64,000 bases of DNA from assembly GCA_031411995.1 (NCBI GenBank), contig JANOCD010000143.1, positions 100,567 to 164,566 of the forward strand, written 5' to 3'. Source of the DNA: Rudanella sp031411995. GTDB taxonomy: Bacteria > Bacteroidota > Bacteroidia > Cytophagales > Spirosomataceae. Each line of letters begins with the position of its first letter. Position 1 is the first letter of the stretch. Shown here one piece after another: positions 24,179 through 33,074 of the stretch. The notes beneath the pieces were generated by a model. That model worked only from the letters and a program-made list of their open reading frames with translations. It was not told the DNA's origin and ran no database searches. The position numbers and the translations under genes are program-made.

Positions 24179-24297
24179 TTTTTTGGGCCGGGGCGTTGGA
24201 CGTATATATTTTGTGCTTATATTTCTTACAGTTTTGGGATAGTTCGCGCCTGTGGTGCGGCCCCTATCCCCGCCACATAACCCATTGAGGACTCAAC

Positions 24298-25722
24298 ATG
24301 GAGCAAGAGTTTGACGAACGAGAAGGTGATATAAACGATTCTCTCCAGCGGTTTGAACAAATGCTGGTTCGGCAGGAGCGTCAATTTTTCGACCTCGATG
24401 TCTATGAGCGTTTCGTTGAGCATTATTTGGGCGAGGGAAACCTCGAAAAAGCTTTTCAGGCAGCGGAAGCTGGCCTTGAAAACTTCCCCTACGCCCTGGA
24501 ACTGATGCTTGATAAAGCCCAGATTCTGGCCAACTTCAACCGCTTCGACGAATCGCTTGAACTGCTTGACCGGGCGGGGCTATTTAACCCCGGCGACCTT
24601 GATGTGCAGTATATGCAGGGCACGGTGCTGAGTATGGCCGGACGGTTTGAAGAGTCGGTGCAGGTGCTTGAGGAAATGCTCGACAATACCGACGACAAAG
24701 ACGATATCTATTTTCAGATTGGCCAGAGTTATCAGAATTGGGGTAAATATCCCGAAGCCATCAGCCATTATAAAAAGGCAATTGCCCTGAACATGGACAA
24801 CGAGAACGCGCTCTATGAGCTGTCGTTCTGTTATGATGTGACGGGTGAACTGGAAACGAGCCTACCCTATTACAAACAACTGATCGACAAGGATCCGTAT
24901 TCGCATAATGCGTGGTATAATCTCGGCATTGCCTACAGCAAACTCATGCAGTTTGAGGACGCGGCAGAGGCTTATGAATATGCCACACTGATTAAAGACG
25001 ATTTTGCGTCGGCTCACTTCAACTGGGGAAACACGCTCATGAATATGGGGCAGTTCGACAAGGCTGAGGAGTGTTACCGCCTGACGCTGAAGCACGAAGA
25101 ACCCACGGCCGATACGTTTTGCCATTTGGGAGCCAGTCTGGAGAAACAGGATCGCCTGCCCGAAGCCATCAAAGAATACCGCGAAGCTGTCCGTCTGGAC
25201 AATATGTGGGACGAAGCCTGGTATGGGATTGGTGTTTGTTTGAGCGAGTCGGGAAAGTGGTATGAAGCCCTGCCCTTTATTCAGAAGGCTATTAAACTGA
25301 ACGACAACAACGCAGAATATTATCTGGCTCTGGCTGAGACAGAATATAAAATCGGTAACGTGATCTCAAGCCTTGAAGCGTTTGAGAAAGCGGCTCAGGT
25401 TGAATCGACGAATCCCGATGTATATCTGGTTTGGTCGTTGGTGCCGTTTGATCAGGGTAATTTCGACAAAGCCAACGACATTGTTCAGATGGGCATTGCC
25501 GAATCGCCCGAAGATGCCGATTTGTATTACCGCTCTGCCGTATACCTGATTCACGCTGGTTTATATCGCGAGGCTCTGTTGCAATTAGAAGTAGGCTTAA
25601 CGCTCGATTATGAAGCCCATGTGCAGTTATTCGAGTTCTTCCCGGAGTTAGAGAAACAAAAAGCCCTCTACAAAATCATTCAGCAGTACAAGAAGAAGAA
25701 CGAAGACGAGAGCGAAGAGTAA
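24298..25722 (+). CDS. Tetratricopeptide repeat protein
   Basis: The 474-residue protein is acidic, cytoplasmic (no signal peptide) and is almost wholly TPR repeats from about residue 35 onward. Typical repeat units include IYFQIGQSYQNWGKYPEAISHYKKAI, AWYNLGIAYSKLMQFEDAAEAYEYA and AWYGIGVCLSESGKWYEALPFIQKAI, about eleven in total. TPR arrays are scaffolds for protein-protein contacts; partner unknown. The 3' end overlaps the end of the convergent bioA gene by 47 bases. Confidence 0.9.
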   Translation: MEQEFDEREGDINDSLQRFEQMLVRQERQFFDLDVYERFVEHYLGEGNLEKAFQAAEAGLENFPYALELMLDKAQILANFNRFDESLELLDRAGLFNPGDLDVQYMQGTVLSMAGRFEESVQVLEEMLDNTDDKDDIYFQIGQSYQNWGKYPEAISHYKKAIALNMDNENALYELSFCYDVTGELETSLPYYKQLIDKDPYSHNAWYNLGIAYSKLMQFEDAAEAYEYATLIKDDFASAHFNWGNTLMNMGQFDKAEECYRLTLKHEEPTADTFCHLGASLEKQDRLPEAIKEYREAVRLDNMWDEAWYGIGVCLSESGKWYEALPFIQKAIKLNDNNAEYYLALAETEYKIGNVISSLEAFEKAAQVESTNPDVYLVWSLVPFDQGNFDKANDIVQMGIAESPEDADLYYRSAVYLIHAGLYREALLQLEVGLTLDYEAHVQLFEFFPELEKQKALYKIIQQYKKKNEDESEE

Positions 25723-26989
25723 GGTTCTGAACCAGACTTAGAACCGCTGCGTATGCTTCGTCTAACTGTTCGTTGGTGGTACAGTAGGGCGGCAGAAAAT
25801 ACAATACGTTTCCGAGGGGACGCATCAAAACGCCTTTATCGAGCAGGTAGTTGTATGCCTCGTCGCGAATACTGTTGAAGTAAGAACTGTTTTCTCCGGC
25901 AACTTTCAGATCGAATGCTAAAATGGTGCCGAGTTGGCGGACGTTGTCAACTGTTTCTTGCCCCCGAAGTGTGTCGGCAAAAGCCTGATGGCGGGTCGAA
26001 ATCCGCTTGATGTTGGCCTGCGTTTCGGGGGATAGTAACAGATCTAAACTGGCTAAAGCGGCTGCACATGCCAGCGGATTCGCCGTGAATGAGTGGCCGT
26101 GGAAAAGCGTCTTGTGCTTGTCATCGGACAAAAAAGCGTTGTAGATCGCTGCTGTACAGGTTGTTACTCCTAAAGCCATCGTGCCTCCCGTTAGGCCCTT
26201 CGACAGGCACATCAGATCGGGTTGGATGTCCAGATAGTGACTGGCAAACAGTTTTCCGGTTCGGCCAAAGCCCGTCATGACTTCGTCGGCAACCACCAAA
26301 GCACCCTGTTTTCGAGCCATTTGGATAAGCGTGTTCAGAACGTCCGGCTCATACATCACCATGCCCCCCGCGCCCTGAATCAGCGGTTCCACAATGAACG
26401 CAGCCACATCGTCGGTGAACAGGTTTTCGGCCTGAGCCAGCACGGCGGCTTCCTGACCCGGAACAGGCACCGGCAAATAATCGACATCAAACAAAAACGG
26501 CGCGAACGGAGCCGAAAATGCCGACCTCCCTCCTACCGACATGGCTCCGAACGTATCGCCGTGGTAGGCTCCCTCCAAAGCCACCACCCGCCGACGTGGC
26601 TGGCCAATGTTGTGCCAATACTGAAACGCCATTTTCAGGGCTACCTCAACGGCGGTAGAACCATTGTCGGAATAAAACACACGAGCCTGATTATCAGGCA
26701 AAATAGCCAACAATCGTTCGGCCAGTTCGATAGCGGGTTCGTGAGTGAAACCGGCAAAAATGACGTGTTCGAGGGTGCGGAGTTGGTGGCTCACGCGCTC
26801 GGCAATATGGGGGTGAGCATGGCCGTGAAGATTGACCCACCACGATGAAATCATGTCTAAAAACGTCCGGCCATCGGCATCGAATAACAGGCTTCCTTCG
26901 CCCCGCACAATGGGGATGGGCAGCGGGGCAGTGTGCATCTGCGTGAAGGGGTGCCAGATAACGGCAGTATCACGGTTTGGTAAAGTCAT
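25676..26989 (-). CDS. bioA: Adenosylmethionine-8-amino-7-oxononanoate aminotransferase
   Basis: The real gene starts at ATG 26989 (MTLPNRDTAVIWHPFTQMH), giving 437 residues, the usual BioA length. A longer upstream frame exists but is antisense to the kinase gene and unconvincing. The class III aminotransferase core is clear: SWWVNLHGHAHPHIAERV, FYSDNGSTAVEVALKMAFQYW, ALEGAYHGDTFGAMSVGG, FIVEPLIQGAGGMVMY, VVADEVMTGFGRTGKLFA, and the PLP Lys in CLSKGLTGG. It makes 7,8-diaminopelargonate for biotin synthesis. No other bio gene is nearby. Its 3' end overlaps the TPR gene by 47 bases. Confidence 0.93.
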   Translation of the reverse strand: MTLPNRDTAVIWHPFTQMHTAPLPIPIVRGEGSLLFDADGRTFLDMISSWWVNLHGHAHPHIAERVSHQLRTLEHVIFAGFTHEPAIELAERLLAILPDNQARVFYSDNGSTAVEVALKMAFQYWHNIGQPRRRVVALEGAYHGDTFGAMSVGGRSAFSAPFAPFLFDVDYLPVPVPGQEAAVLAQAENLFTDDVAAFIVEPLIQGAGGMVMYEPDVLNTLIQMARKQGALVVADEVMTGFGRTGKLFASHYLDIQPDLMCLSKGLTGGTMALGVTTCTAAIYNAFLSDDKHKTLFHGHSFTANPLACAAALASLDLLLSPETQANIKRISTRHQAFADTLRGQETVDNVRQLGTILAFDLKVAGENSSYFNSIRDEAYNYLLDKGVLMRPLGNVLYFLPPYCTTNEQLDEAYAAVLSLVQNLTLRSRLRSSSCTAE

Positions 26990-26993
26990 AGCA

Positions 26994-27001
26994 CAAAGGT
27001 A
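26994..27001 (-). promoter_or_regulatory. -7 promoter box (TACCTTTG) four bases before the bioA start
   Basis: The leftward strand reads TACCTTTG, then four bases, then the bioA ATG at 26989. The spacing equals that at 7663-7670 and 10180-10187, and implies a leaderless bioA mRNA. Confidence 0.6.
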
Positions 27002-27058
27002 CAGCCGTGCCACGCCTTTTTCGTTTCTTTGCACCCGCAAACAACCATAATCCGCTGT

Positions 27059-28057
27059 ATGAGTCCGGTTCCCGACCTCTCTATTGACCAACTTTTTGAT
27101 GCATTCAACGATCTTCGTGTACTGATTATTGGCGACGTAATGCTCGATTCCTACGTGTGGGGGCGGGTAGAACGCATTTCGCCCGAAGCTCCCGTCCCGG
27201 TAGTAAATGTACTTCGGCGGGAGTTGCGGCTGGGTGGAGCCGGAAATGTGTTGCTGAATGTGCAGGCGTTGGGAGCCGAAGCCATTATCTGTTCGGTGAT
27301 TGGCACCGACGAAGCCGGTGACCGACTTGTGGGCCAACTTACGGAGCGTTGTTTGACCTGTGATGGCCTGATTCGTAGCGACTCGCGCATCACCACTATT
27401 AAGGAGCGAATTATTGCCGGATCGCAGCAAGTGGTGCGCGTGGATACTGAAACAGACAAACTGATTACTACCGACGAACGGACGCAGTTGATAGCCAGGG
27501 CTAAAGCCTTGATCCCAACCTGTCATGTTGTTGTGTTTGAGGATTATGACAAGGGCGTTCTCGATACTCAGGCTATTGCCGAAATCACTGCCTTTGCCAA
27601 TGAGCAGGGAGTGCCCACGGTGGTGGACCCAAAAAAGCGCAACTTTTTACAGTACAATCAGACTACGCTTTTCAAGCCCAATCTTAAAGAACTGAAGGAG
27701 GGATTGAAAATTGATTTCGATGTGGATGACCCCGCCGAATTCCAGCAGGCTGTAGATACCCTGAAAAATCAGTTACAGATAAAAGGAGCCTTGATCACCC
27801 TCTCGGAACGGGGCGTTTATATCGACTTCAATGGAGAGCAACACCGGCTTCCGGCTCATCTTCGTAAAATATCGGACGTGTCGGGGGCGGGCGATACAGT
27901 GATCAGTATTGCAGCCTGTTGTGTGGCCCTGCGGCAACATCCCCGATTGATCGCGGGCTTGTCTAATTTAGGGGGAGGACTGGTTTGTGAGTCTGTAGGG
28001 GTGGTTCCGATTGATAAAGCGATGTTAAAAGAAGAAGCAATCCGGTTGGACTTTTAA
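27059..28057 (+). CDS. PfkB-family kinase, heptose-7-phosphate kinase-like (RfaE/HldE N-domain)
   Basis: The 332-residue kinase starts at ATG 27059 (MSPVPDLSIDQLFDAFNDLR). It shows the pfkB-type core: LIIGDVMLDSYVWGRVERISPEAPVPVV (residues 22-49), GGAGNVLLNVQALGA, VVFEDYDKGVLD, VDPKKRNFLQYNQTTLFKPN and the C-terminal GAGDTVISIAACCVAL catalytic Asp signature (DTV). This is the RfaE1 half of the HldE bifunctional enzyme: it phosphorylates D-glycero-beta-D-manno-heptose 7-phosphate at C1. No adenylyltransferase (RfaE2) part is present here. It is divergent from bioA and separated by about 70 bases. Confidence 0.85.
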   Translation: MSPVPDLSIDQLFDAFNDLRVLIIGDVMLDSYVWGRVERISPEAPVPVVNVLRRELRLGGAGNVLLNVQALGAEAIICSVIGTDEAGDRLVGQLTERCLTCDGLIRSDSRITTIKERIIAGSQQVVRVDTETDKLITTDERTQLIARAKALIPTCHVVVFEDYDKGVLDTQAIAEITAFANEQGVPTVVDPKKRNFLQYNQTTLFKPNLKELKEGLKIDFDVDDPAEFQQAVDTLKNQLQIKGALITLSERGVYIDFNGEQHRLPAHLRKISDVSGAGDTVISIAACCVALRQHPRLIAGLSNLGGGLVCESVGVVPIDKAMLKEEAIRLDF

Positions 28058-28158
28058 GTAAACGAAGCGTCAACAAATTAACATAAATAGGGCCATATAT
28101 GAAAGTTTCGGAGTCCCGTTCCCTCAATATAACCGAACATCAACCCAAAAACGAGGGT

Positions 28159-28166
28159 TAGTTTTG
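28159..28166 (+). promoter_or_regulatory. -7 promoter box (TAGTTTTG) before the low-complexity gene
   Basis: TAGTTTTG matches TAnnTTTG, 38 bases before the ATG at 28205. Confidence 0.45.
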
Positions 28167-28204
28167 TGTAGACAACCAAAACTATAGGCAAACCAGCTTT
28201 TGTT

Positions 28205-28801
28205 ATGAAAAAGGTAATTATGATGGGAATTATGCTGGCAGCCGGCATGACCCTGAACGCAGCAGCCCAAACAACGAACTCGACCCCAACCCCAACTGGC
28301 ACAACCAACACGGGAACAACAGGGACGATGAACAGCCCGTCGAACACGGGCACTAACTCTGGAACCTACCAGACGCAACCGCCAACAACGGAAACTAAAA
28401 CGGGAACCTACCAGACCCAGCCAACCACAACTAGTGGTCAGTATGGAACCGGTACGACAAACACGCAACAGCCAACCGGTACCACAAACACGCAGCAACC
28501 GACAGGCACGTATCAGACAAACCCTCAGAACTCGAATACAGGGAATGCCAATACACAGGGATCGACAAACTCGTCGACGGGAACAACAAACAGCACGACC
28601 AACAGCACGTATCCAACGCAGCAAGATCGGTCAATGCAACAAGGTAACACCCGCCGGGGCCAAAACACGAACCGGTCAACGGATCGGACAACGAACCAGA
28701 CAATGGATACCAATTCTAATTCGGGAACAGGTTCTATGAATCGGTCGACTGGAACAAGCAGCGGTACAACCACAACGCCACGGAGCCGAACAAATCAGTA
28801 A
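28205..28801 (+). CDS. Secreted Thr/Gln/Asn/Ser/Gly-rich low-complexity protein
   Basis: The 198-residue product has a signal peptide (MKKVIMMGIMLAAGMTLNAAAQ). The rest is almost only Thr, Gln, Asn, Gly, Ser and Pro, with imperfect repeats such as NTQQPTGTTNTQQPTGTYQ and GTYQTQP. No domain is recognisable. It is probably an extended or disordered surface-associated polypeptide; amyloid-like behaviour is possible from the Gln/Asn content but not shown. The DNA has many short repeats, so the length may vary among strains. Confidence 0.75.
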   Translation: MKKVIMMGIMLAAGMTLNAAAQTTNSTPTPTGTTNTGTTGTMNSPSNTGTNSGTYQTQPPTTETKTGTYQTQPTTTSGQYGTGTTNTQQPTGTTNTQQPTGTYQTNPQNSNTGNANTQGSTNSSTGTTNSTTNSTYPTQQDRSMQQGNTRRGQNTNRSTDRTTNQTMDTNSNSGTGSMNRSTGTSSGTTTTPRSRTNQ

Positions 28802-28855
28802 TTGGTGGTTAAACAATTGAGGGGTATCAATCCATAGATGTGAACCCGTAAATGG

Positions 28856-28886
28856 AAGCCGGATGCAGACTTATCGCATCCGGCTT
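28856..28886 (+). terminator. Hairpin after the low-complexity gene
   Basis: An 11-bp stem AAGCCGGATGC/GCATCCGGCTT encloses a nine-base loop, followed by TCC and an A/T-rich run rather than a strict T tract. It ends the transcript before the next small gene. Confidence 0.65.
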
Positions 28887-28907
28887 TCCTATTAAACAGA
28901 CTCAGCC

Positions 28908-29171
28908 ATGAAAAACGCACTCACATTACTTATCCTCTTGCTTTTTGCAGGTGGAATGTTGCAGGCGCAGGATAAATCGCCAACCATGCAGCAATCGACT
29001 TCAACGCCCAACACCCGGCAATCGAACCCGGTGAAGCCAAGGGTGAAAACCGTCAATCCGAACCAGAACCGTGAAGTTCCCCGCGACACAGCCTCCCAGG
29101 CCGGTGGTCGGCGGCTCCGGCCCGATTCGCTTCGACGAGGTGGTGCCGTGAAGGTTGATACAATCAGATAG
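28908..29171 (+). CDS. Small secreted basic protein of unknown function
   Basis: The 87-residue product has a signal peptide (MKNALTLLILLLFAGGMLQA, cleavage near AQ at 20-22). The mature part is short, polar and rich in Arg, Pro, Asn and Thr (NTRQSNPVKPRVKTVNPNQN; GGRRLRPDSLRRGG). No domain recognised. It lies between two hairpins, next to two other small secreted proteins. Confidence 0.6.
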   Translation: MKNALTLLILLLFAGGMLQAQDKSPTMQQSTSTPNTRQSNPVKPRVKTVNPNQNREVPRDTASQAGGRRLRPDSLRRGGAVKVDTIR

Positions 29172-29189
29172 GATAGTTTGTATATTGTC

Positions 29190-29221
29190 GCCAAAATCCG
29201 CCAATGGATTTTGGCTTTTTT
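29190..29221 (+). terminator. Terminator immediately before the following start codon
   Basis: A perfect 10-bp stem GCCAAAATCC/GGATTTTGGC with a six-base loop is followed by six T. The next gene starts with ATG at 29222, directly after the T-run. Confidence 0.88.
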
Positions 29222-29653
29222 ATGCAGAAACTATTCGTTGCTTTCGTATTTATGCTGGCATTTGGCCAGACTCAGGCCCAGACAGCCGCCGACCGACGGG
29301 CTATTCTGGCAACTCTTGACCGTCAAACCGCCGATTGGAACGCTGGTCGGGTCGAAGAATTTATGAACGGTTATTGGGAGTCGGACTCGCTCACATTTAT
29401 CGGCAAGGTTGGTGTTACGAAAGGCTACGCAGGAACCTTAGCCAGCTACAAGAAACGCTATCCTGACCGGGCCAGTATGGGAACTCTCAAGTTTGACATT
29501 CTAAAACTGGAGTTTCAGACACCGGGGGTGGCCTATGTAATTGGCCGCTGGCACCTCACGCGCCCACAAATTGGCGACGCTGGGGGGCATTACACACTTC
29601 TTTGGCGCAAAATAAAAGGCCGCTGGGTTATTGTAAGCGATCATTCGAGCTAA
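29222..29653 (+). CDS. Secreted SnoaL/DUF4440-like protein
   Basis: The 143-residue protein starts at ATG 29222 (MQKLFVAFVFMLAFGQTQAQ, a signal peptide). The mature part (AADRRAILATLDRQTADWNA, DSLTFIGKVGVTKGYAGTLA, AYVIGRWHLTRP, GGHYTLLWRKIKGRWVIVSDHSS) matches the NTF2-like DUF4440 fold. The specific function is unknown. An ATG at 29204 inside the terminator stem would extend the frame by six codons but lacks a signal-like N-terminus. The end overlaps the convergent acyltransferase by 26 bases. Confidence 0.75.
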   Translation: MQKLFVAFVFMLAFGQTQAQTAADRRAILATLDRQTADWNAGRVEEFMNGYWESDSLTFIGKVGVTKGYAGTLASYKKRYPDRASMGTLKFDILKLEFQTPGVAYVIGRWHLTRPQIGDAGGHYTLLWRKIKGRWVIVSDHSS

Positions 29654-30854
29654 CCGTCTCTGTCAGGTGTGGTTCCCGTTTCGACAGACGGTCGCGGAGG
29701 GTAGTCATGGGGAGTTCGTAATATTTATAGAGCAGGGTTGATAGACCAATACAAACTACCCAAAACAGAGCTACTTTAGCATAACCCACTACCAGCGACG
29801 TTGTCGGGATTTGCTCGATGAGCAGAATCATAATGGGCGAGAGGTTTAACAGGTAGAGCGAATACGAAATCAGACTAATGTGCGTGATGGCGCGGGGAAT
29901 CAGGCCGGATGCAGTGCGCCAGGCATCCATACGAGGAATCAGGAGCATCATGCTGAACCCAATTACGGAGAAATAAAGCGTTCGTTTGTAGAATACGTAT
30001 TCCGAAAATATACCGGCATCAACATAAGTAGCCAGCACCAGTACGGAGGCCGAAAAGGCAGTGAGAATGGTCATTGCCAGGCCCAACAAAAAGGCGTTTT
30101 GTCGCGCTTGTGGACTGTTCCAGAAAGTGGGGTAGTATTGCTTGGTGTAGGCAGCCAGAACACCATAGGCAATGGCATCGAGTCGGGTAATCACAATGCC
30201 CCGAAAGCCTAATTCGCCTTCGTTGATTGGATGTTGCATGGCCAAAACCAGCCGCAGCAGATTCGTGCCCAGAATAACCGTGAGGATAACGGCAAGCACC
30301 ACGTTTTGCCGGGACCAGCTTGCGGGACGAAATTTGTCCCAGAGCAGTAATAAAAGTGGTATGGTAATGTAAGACCACTCTTCGATGGCCAAACTCCAGG
30401 TTTCGGGGAAAAAGTCGGGAACGTAATGAGCAAAGTTTTGTAAGAAAACAAAATAACTGGCCAGATCCCGTTTGTTTGGCAATGTATGGGGAGAACTGCT
30501 TTGCCAGGCTCTTATTAAATTAATAACAATTAGCAGTACCAGTACGAAATAATAATTTGGCAGTGTTCGGAACCAGCGTCGGGTCCAAAAGTTCAGGATC
30601 AGGGAGCCATTCATTCGGGTCTCCTGTTCGTAAGTACGAATCAGAATGCCGCCAATAAGAAAGCCACTCAGTACAAAGAATAACTCAACACCATCGGGCA
30701 TAAACTGATGCAGAAGGCCGCCCCGATGAAAAGACCCCAGTGCCACACCTGAATGCGCATCAACCACAATTAAAATAGCAGCCGCCCGCAGGACATCAAG
30801 CCCGAATACGCGCTTTTGCGAAGCGATATTCAATGAAAACAAACCGTTCAGCAT
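29628..30854 (-). CDS. Membrane acyltransferase family 3 (OafA/YrhL-like)
   Basis: The protein has about 408 residues from ATG 30854 (MLNGLFSLNIASQKRVFGLD); a TTG three codons upstream is open. Ten to eleven transmembrane helices and the acyltransferase-3 words are visible: VFGLDVLRAAAILIVVDAHSG with the catalytic His, FFVLSGFLIGG, FWTRRWFRTLPNYYFVL and FFPETWSLAIEEWSYI. The family O-acylates surface glycans or lipids at the inner membrane. It is convergent with the SnoaL-like gene (26-base overlap). The substrate is unknown. Confidence 0.88.
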   Translation of the reverse strand: MLNGLFSLNIASQKRVFGLDVLRAAAILIVVDAHSGVALGSFHRGGLLHQFMPDGVELFFVLSGFLIGGILIRTYEQETRMNGSLILNFWTRRWFRTLPNYYFVLVLLIVINLIRAWQSSSPHTLPNKRDLASYFVFLQNFAHYVPDFFPETWSLAIEEWSYITIPLLLLLWDKFRPASWSRQNVVLAVILTVILGTNLLRLVLAMQHPINEGELGFRGIVITRLDAIAYGVLAAYTKQYYPTFWNSPQARQNAFLLGLAMTILTAFSASVLVLATYVDAGIFSEYVFYKRTLYFSVIGFSMMLLIPRMDAWRTASGLIPRAITHISLISYSLYLLNLSPIMILLIEQIPTTSLVVGYAKVALFWVVCIGLSTLLYKYYELPMTTLRDRLSKREPHLTETVSSNDRLQ

Positions 30855-30960
30855 ATACCACAACCCCTTCTACCACGGGCTTTATACTGTAAAGCTACGG
30901 GCTAATTATTAAGTGCCGGTAGAATCTTACTGAAATGCCTTTTTGACTCATTCAACGACC

Positions 30961-31383
30961 ATGTATATAATGACCCCAGAATTTACCCTTCACGCAACAC
31001 ACACACACGTTTTTCGATTCTCACAGGTTGAGGTTGAGGCCTTTGCCCGTGTAACAGGTGACAACAATCCCTTACACTTAGATGCCGACTTTGCTGCTCA
31101 AACACCATTTAAACGGCCTATCATACATGGTATGCTAGGCGCAAGTATTTTCACAAAGGTGCTGGGTACGGAGTTTCCGGGCTTTGGCTCGGTTTATATG
31201 AGCCAAACAATTGACTTTCTTAGACCCATGTTCGTCGACACGGATTATGAGGCAACTTTCACGGTGCAGACAATCAATCCCGATAAGCACACGGCTGAAA
31301 TTAGTTGTGAAATTCGTGACAGGCAAACGGGTAAAGTAACAACACGGGGCATAGCGACGCTGATGCATCGGGAGAAAATTTAA
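30961..31383 (+). CDS. MaoC-like hydratase (hot-dog fold)
   Basis: The product has about 140 residues from ATG 30961 (MYIMTPEFTLHATHTHVF). The MaoC/(R)-specific enoyl-CoA hydratase pattern is clear: EAFARVTGDNNPLHLDADFAAQTPFKRPIIHGMLGASIF near residue 30, which holds the catalytic Asp-Asn...His dyad (GDNNPLHLD), and YMSQTIDFLRPMFVDTDYEA. It hydrates an enoyl-CoA in fatty acid metabolism. It stands alone with a terminator at 31391. Confidence 0.9.
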   Translation: MYIMTPEFTLHATHTHVFRFSQVEVEAFARVTGDNNPLHLDADFAAQTPFKRPIIHGMLGASIFTKVLGTEFPGFGSVYMSQTIDFLRPMFVDTDYEATFTVQTINPDKHTAEISCEIRDRQTGKVTTRGIATLMHREKI

Positions 31384-31390
31384 ATGCAGA

Positions 31391-31417
31391 AGCCCGCCGA
31401 ATCATCAGCGGGCTTTT
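31391..31417 (+). terminator. Terminator of the MaoC gene
   Basis: A 7-bp stem AGCCCGC/GCGGGCT with a ten-base loop is followed by TTT. It begins eight bases after the stop codon at 31383. Confidence 0.8.
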
Positions 31418-31437
31418 GCCTCAAAACAACGGGGCTT

Positions 31438-31620
31438 TTATTTAGTTGCCGTGTTTTTGGTGTCCTGAACTTCCGAGCGAATTTGCTGGGCCAACGTCTT
31501 CAGGTCTTGCATACCTTTACGTACACGAGTGCCGGCAGCTTGGTTGTTCTTGTCGTAAAATTTGTCGAAATCTCCCTCCAGTGACATCACCAGATTTTTT
31601 ACTTCATCGAATCGTCCCAT
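31438..31620 (-). CDS. Histone H1-like Hc1 family protein
   Basis: The 60-residue protein (MGRFDEVKNLVMSLEGDFDK, then AAGTRVRKGMQDLKTLAQQI) matches the small Bacteroidota Hc1/histone H1-like group, mostly helical with conserved TRVRKGMQ. The group is implicated in nucleoid binding by homology to chlamydial Hc1, but this short form lacks the Lys-rich tail. It stands alone between the MaoC gene and the SPT-like gene. Confidence 0.8.
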   Translation of the reverse strand: MGRFDEVKNLVMSLEGDFDKFYDKNNQAAGTRVRKGMQDLKTLAQQIRSEVQDTKNTATK

Positions 31621-31766
31621 GATAGTACGGATGAGGTTTAGTTGTTAAAAAAATGCCCTAAATCCGCTAAAAACGCGGTTTTCGGCTGAAATTTAGGCAT
31701 TCTTACATACAACGCAATAGGCAAGGCAAAAAATTATTCAAAAAATACAAAATTTGTGACTTAACC

Positions 31767-33074
31767 TTATTCAGCGGCTGATTCTGTCGACACTTCGAGA
31801 GCTTCTTCGGGGGTAGGAGCAGCTACTACCTGCTTATACACGCCGTTTTTGAGGTTTTCGGCCACTTTGCTAAAAATGTTCAACGTATAGTCCACATCAT
31901 CGAGCGAATGTGCCGATGTGGGAATCACCCGCAACATAATAACACCCTTCGGAACAACCGGGTAAACAACGATTGAACAGAACACGCCGTGGGTCTCGCG
32001 CAGGTCGCGTACCATGGCGGCTGCTTCGATTACACCGCCCTCCTCACTTCGGAGGAATACGGGCGTAACTGGAGATGTGGTATCACCAATATTGAAGCCA
32101 CGCGCCCGGAGACCGTTTTGCAATGCCCGCACGTTTTCCCACAGTTTCTCGCGAAGTTCGGGATGCTGCTGAATTAAGTCGAGCCGCTTCATGGCACCCA
32201 CCACATATGGCATCGGCAATGCCTTGGCGTAGGTTTGTGAACGCATGTTATATTTGAGGTACATGATGATGTCGTGATCACCAGCGATGAAGGCTCCGAT
32301 GGCGGCCATCGACTTGGCAAAGGTCGAAAAGTACAGGTCGATACCATCCTGACAACCCTGCATTTCGCCCACGCCCGCACCGGTCGCGCCCATCGTACCA
32401 AAGCCATGCGCATCGTCAACCAGCAGTTTAAATTCGTACTTGGCTTTCAATGCCACAACCTGATCAAGGCTACCCACTTTCCCCGACATGCCAAAAACGC
32501 CCTCGGTAATAACGAGGATGCTCCCACCTTTTTCGGCGGCTTTACGCTCGGCCCGCTGAAGATTTTTCTCCAGACTGGCCATATCGTTATGGTTGAATTT
32601 ATAGTATTCGCCCAACTTAGCCTTGTGCAGACGAATTCCGTCGATCAGGCAGGCATGGCATTCAGCATCATACACAATCACATCGCGATGATCGACCACG
32701 GCTTCGATAGCCGACATCACACCCTGATAGCCGTAGTTGAGCAAAAATGAATCTTCTTTTCCAACAAATTTGGCCAGTCGTTGCTCCAGTTCTTCGTGCA
32801 AATCGGAGTTACCCGACATCATGCGGGCACCCATCGGATAAGCCAAACCCCACTCAGCCGCTGCCTCGGCATCAGCCTTCCGCACTTCGGGGTGGTTTGC
32901 CAATCCTAAATAATTGTTCAAACTCCAGTTCAGCATCCGCTTTCCCCGGAACTGCATGTGTGGGCCAAGTTCGCCCTCTAATTTTGGAAAGGCAAAATAA
33001 TGATGGCCACTAAACTCTTTAGACGAGGAACCAATAGGGCCAAGGTTCTTGCGTAGTTTCTCAAATAAATCCAC
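31767..33074 (-). CDS. Serine palmitoyltransferase-like alpha-oxoamine synthase
   Basis: The 435-residue PLP enzyme has the alpha-oxoamine synthase signature: LNWSLNNYLGLANHPEVRKA near residue 50, FLLNYGYQGVMSAIEAVV, DAECHACLIDG, LLVDDAHGFGTMGATG near 219, and the PLP Lys in TFAKSMAAIGAF near 252. The layout and the FYFAFPKLEGELGPHMQF-like N-terminus fit Bacteroidota serine palmitoyltransferase, which condenses serine and palmitoyl-CoA in sphingolipid synthesis. 2-Amino-3-ketobutyrate CoA ligase or AONS are alternatives. The upstream gap (33075-33238) holds no other gene. Confidence 0.8.
   Translation of the reverse strand: MDLFEKLRKNLGPIGSSSKEFSGHHYFAFPKLEGELGPHMQFRGKRMLNWSLNNYLGLANHPEVRKADAEAAAEWGLAYPMGARMMSGNSDLHEELEQRLAKFVGKEDSFLLNYGYQGVMSAIEAVVDHRDVIVYDAECHACLIDGIRLHKAKLGEYYKFNHNDMASLEKNLQRAERKAAEKGGSILVITEGVFGMSGKVGSLDQVVALKAKYEFKLLVDDAHGFGTMGATGAGVGEMQGCQDGIDLYFSTFAKSMAAIGAFIAGDHDIIMYLKYNMRSQTYAKALPMPYVVGAMKRLDLIQQHPELREKLWENVRALQNGLRARGFNIGDTTSPVTPVFLRSEEGGVIEAAAMVRDLRETHGVFCSIVVYPVVPKGVIMLRVIPTSAHSLDDVDYTLNIFSKVAENLKNGVYKQVVAAPTPEEALEVSTESAAE

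Noticed and set aside
24190..24210. Single GTTGGACG word upstream of the TPR gene as another repeat element
   Set aside because: Only one unit and no reversed partner nearby, so it is not counted as a member of the TTGGAYR family.
26990..27526. In-frame extension of bioA upstream by about 179 codons
   Set aside because: It is antisense to the heptose kinase gene, has no domain, and a promoter box lies just before the family-typical start at 26989.
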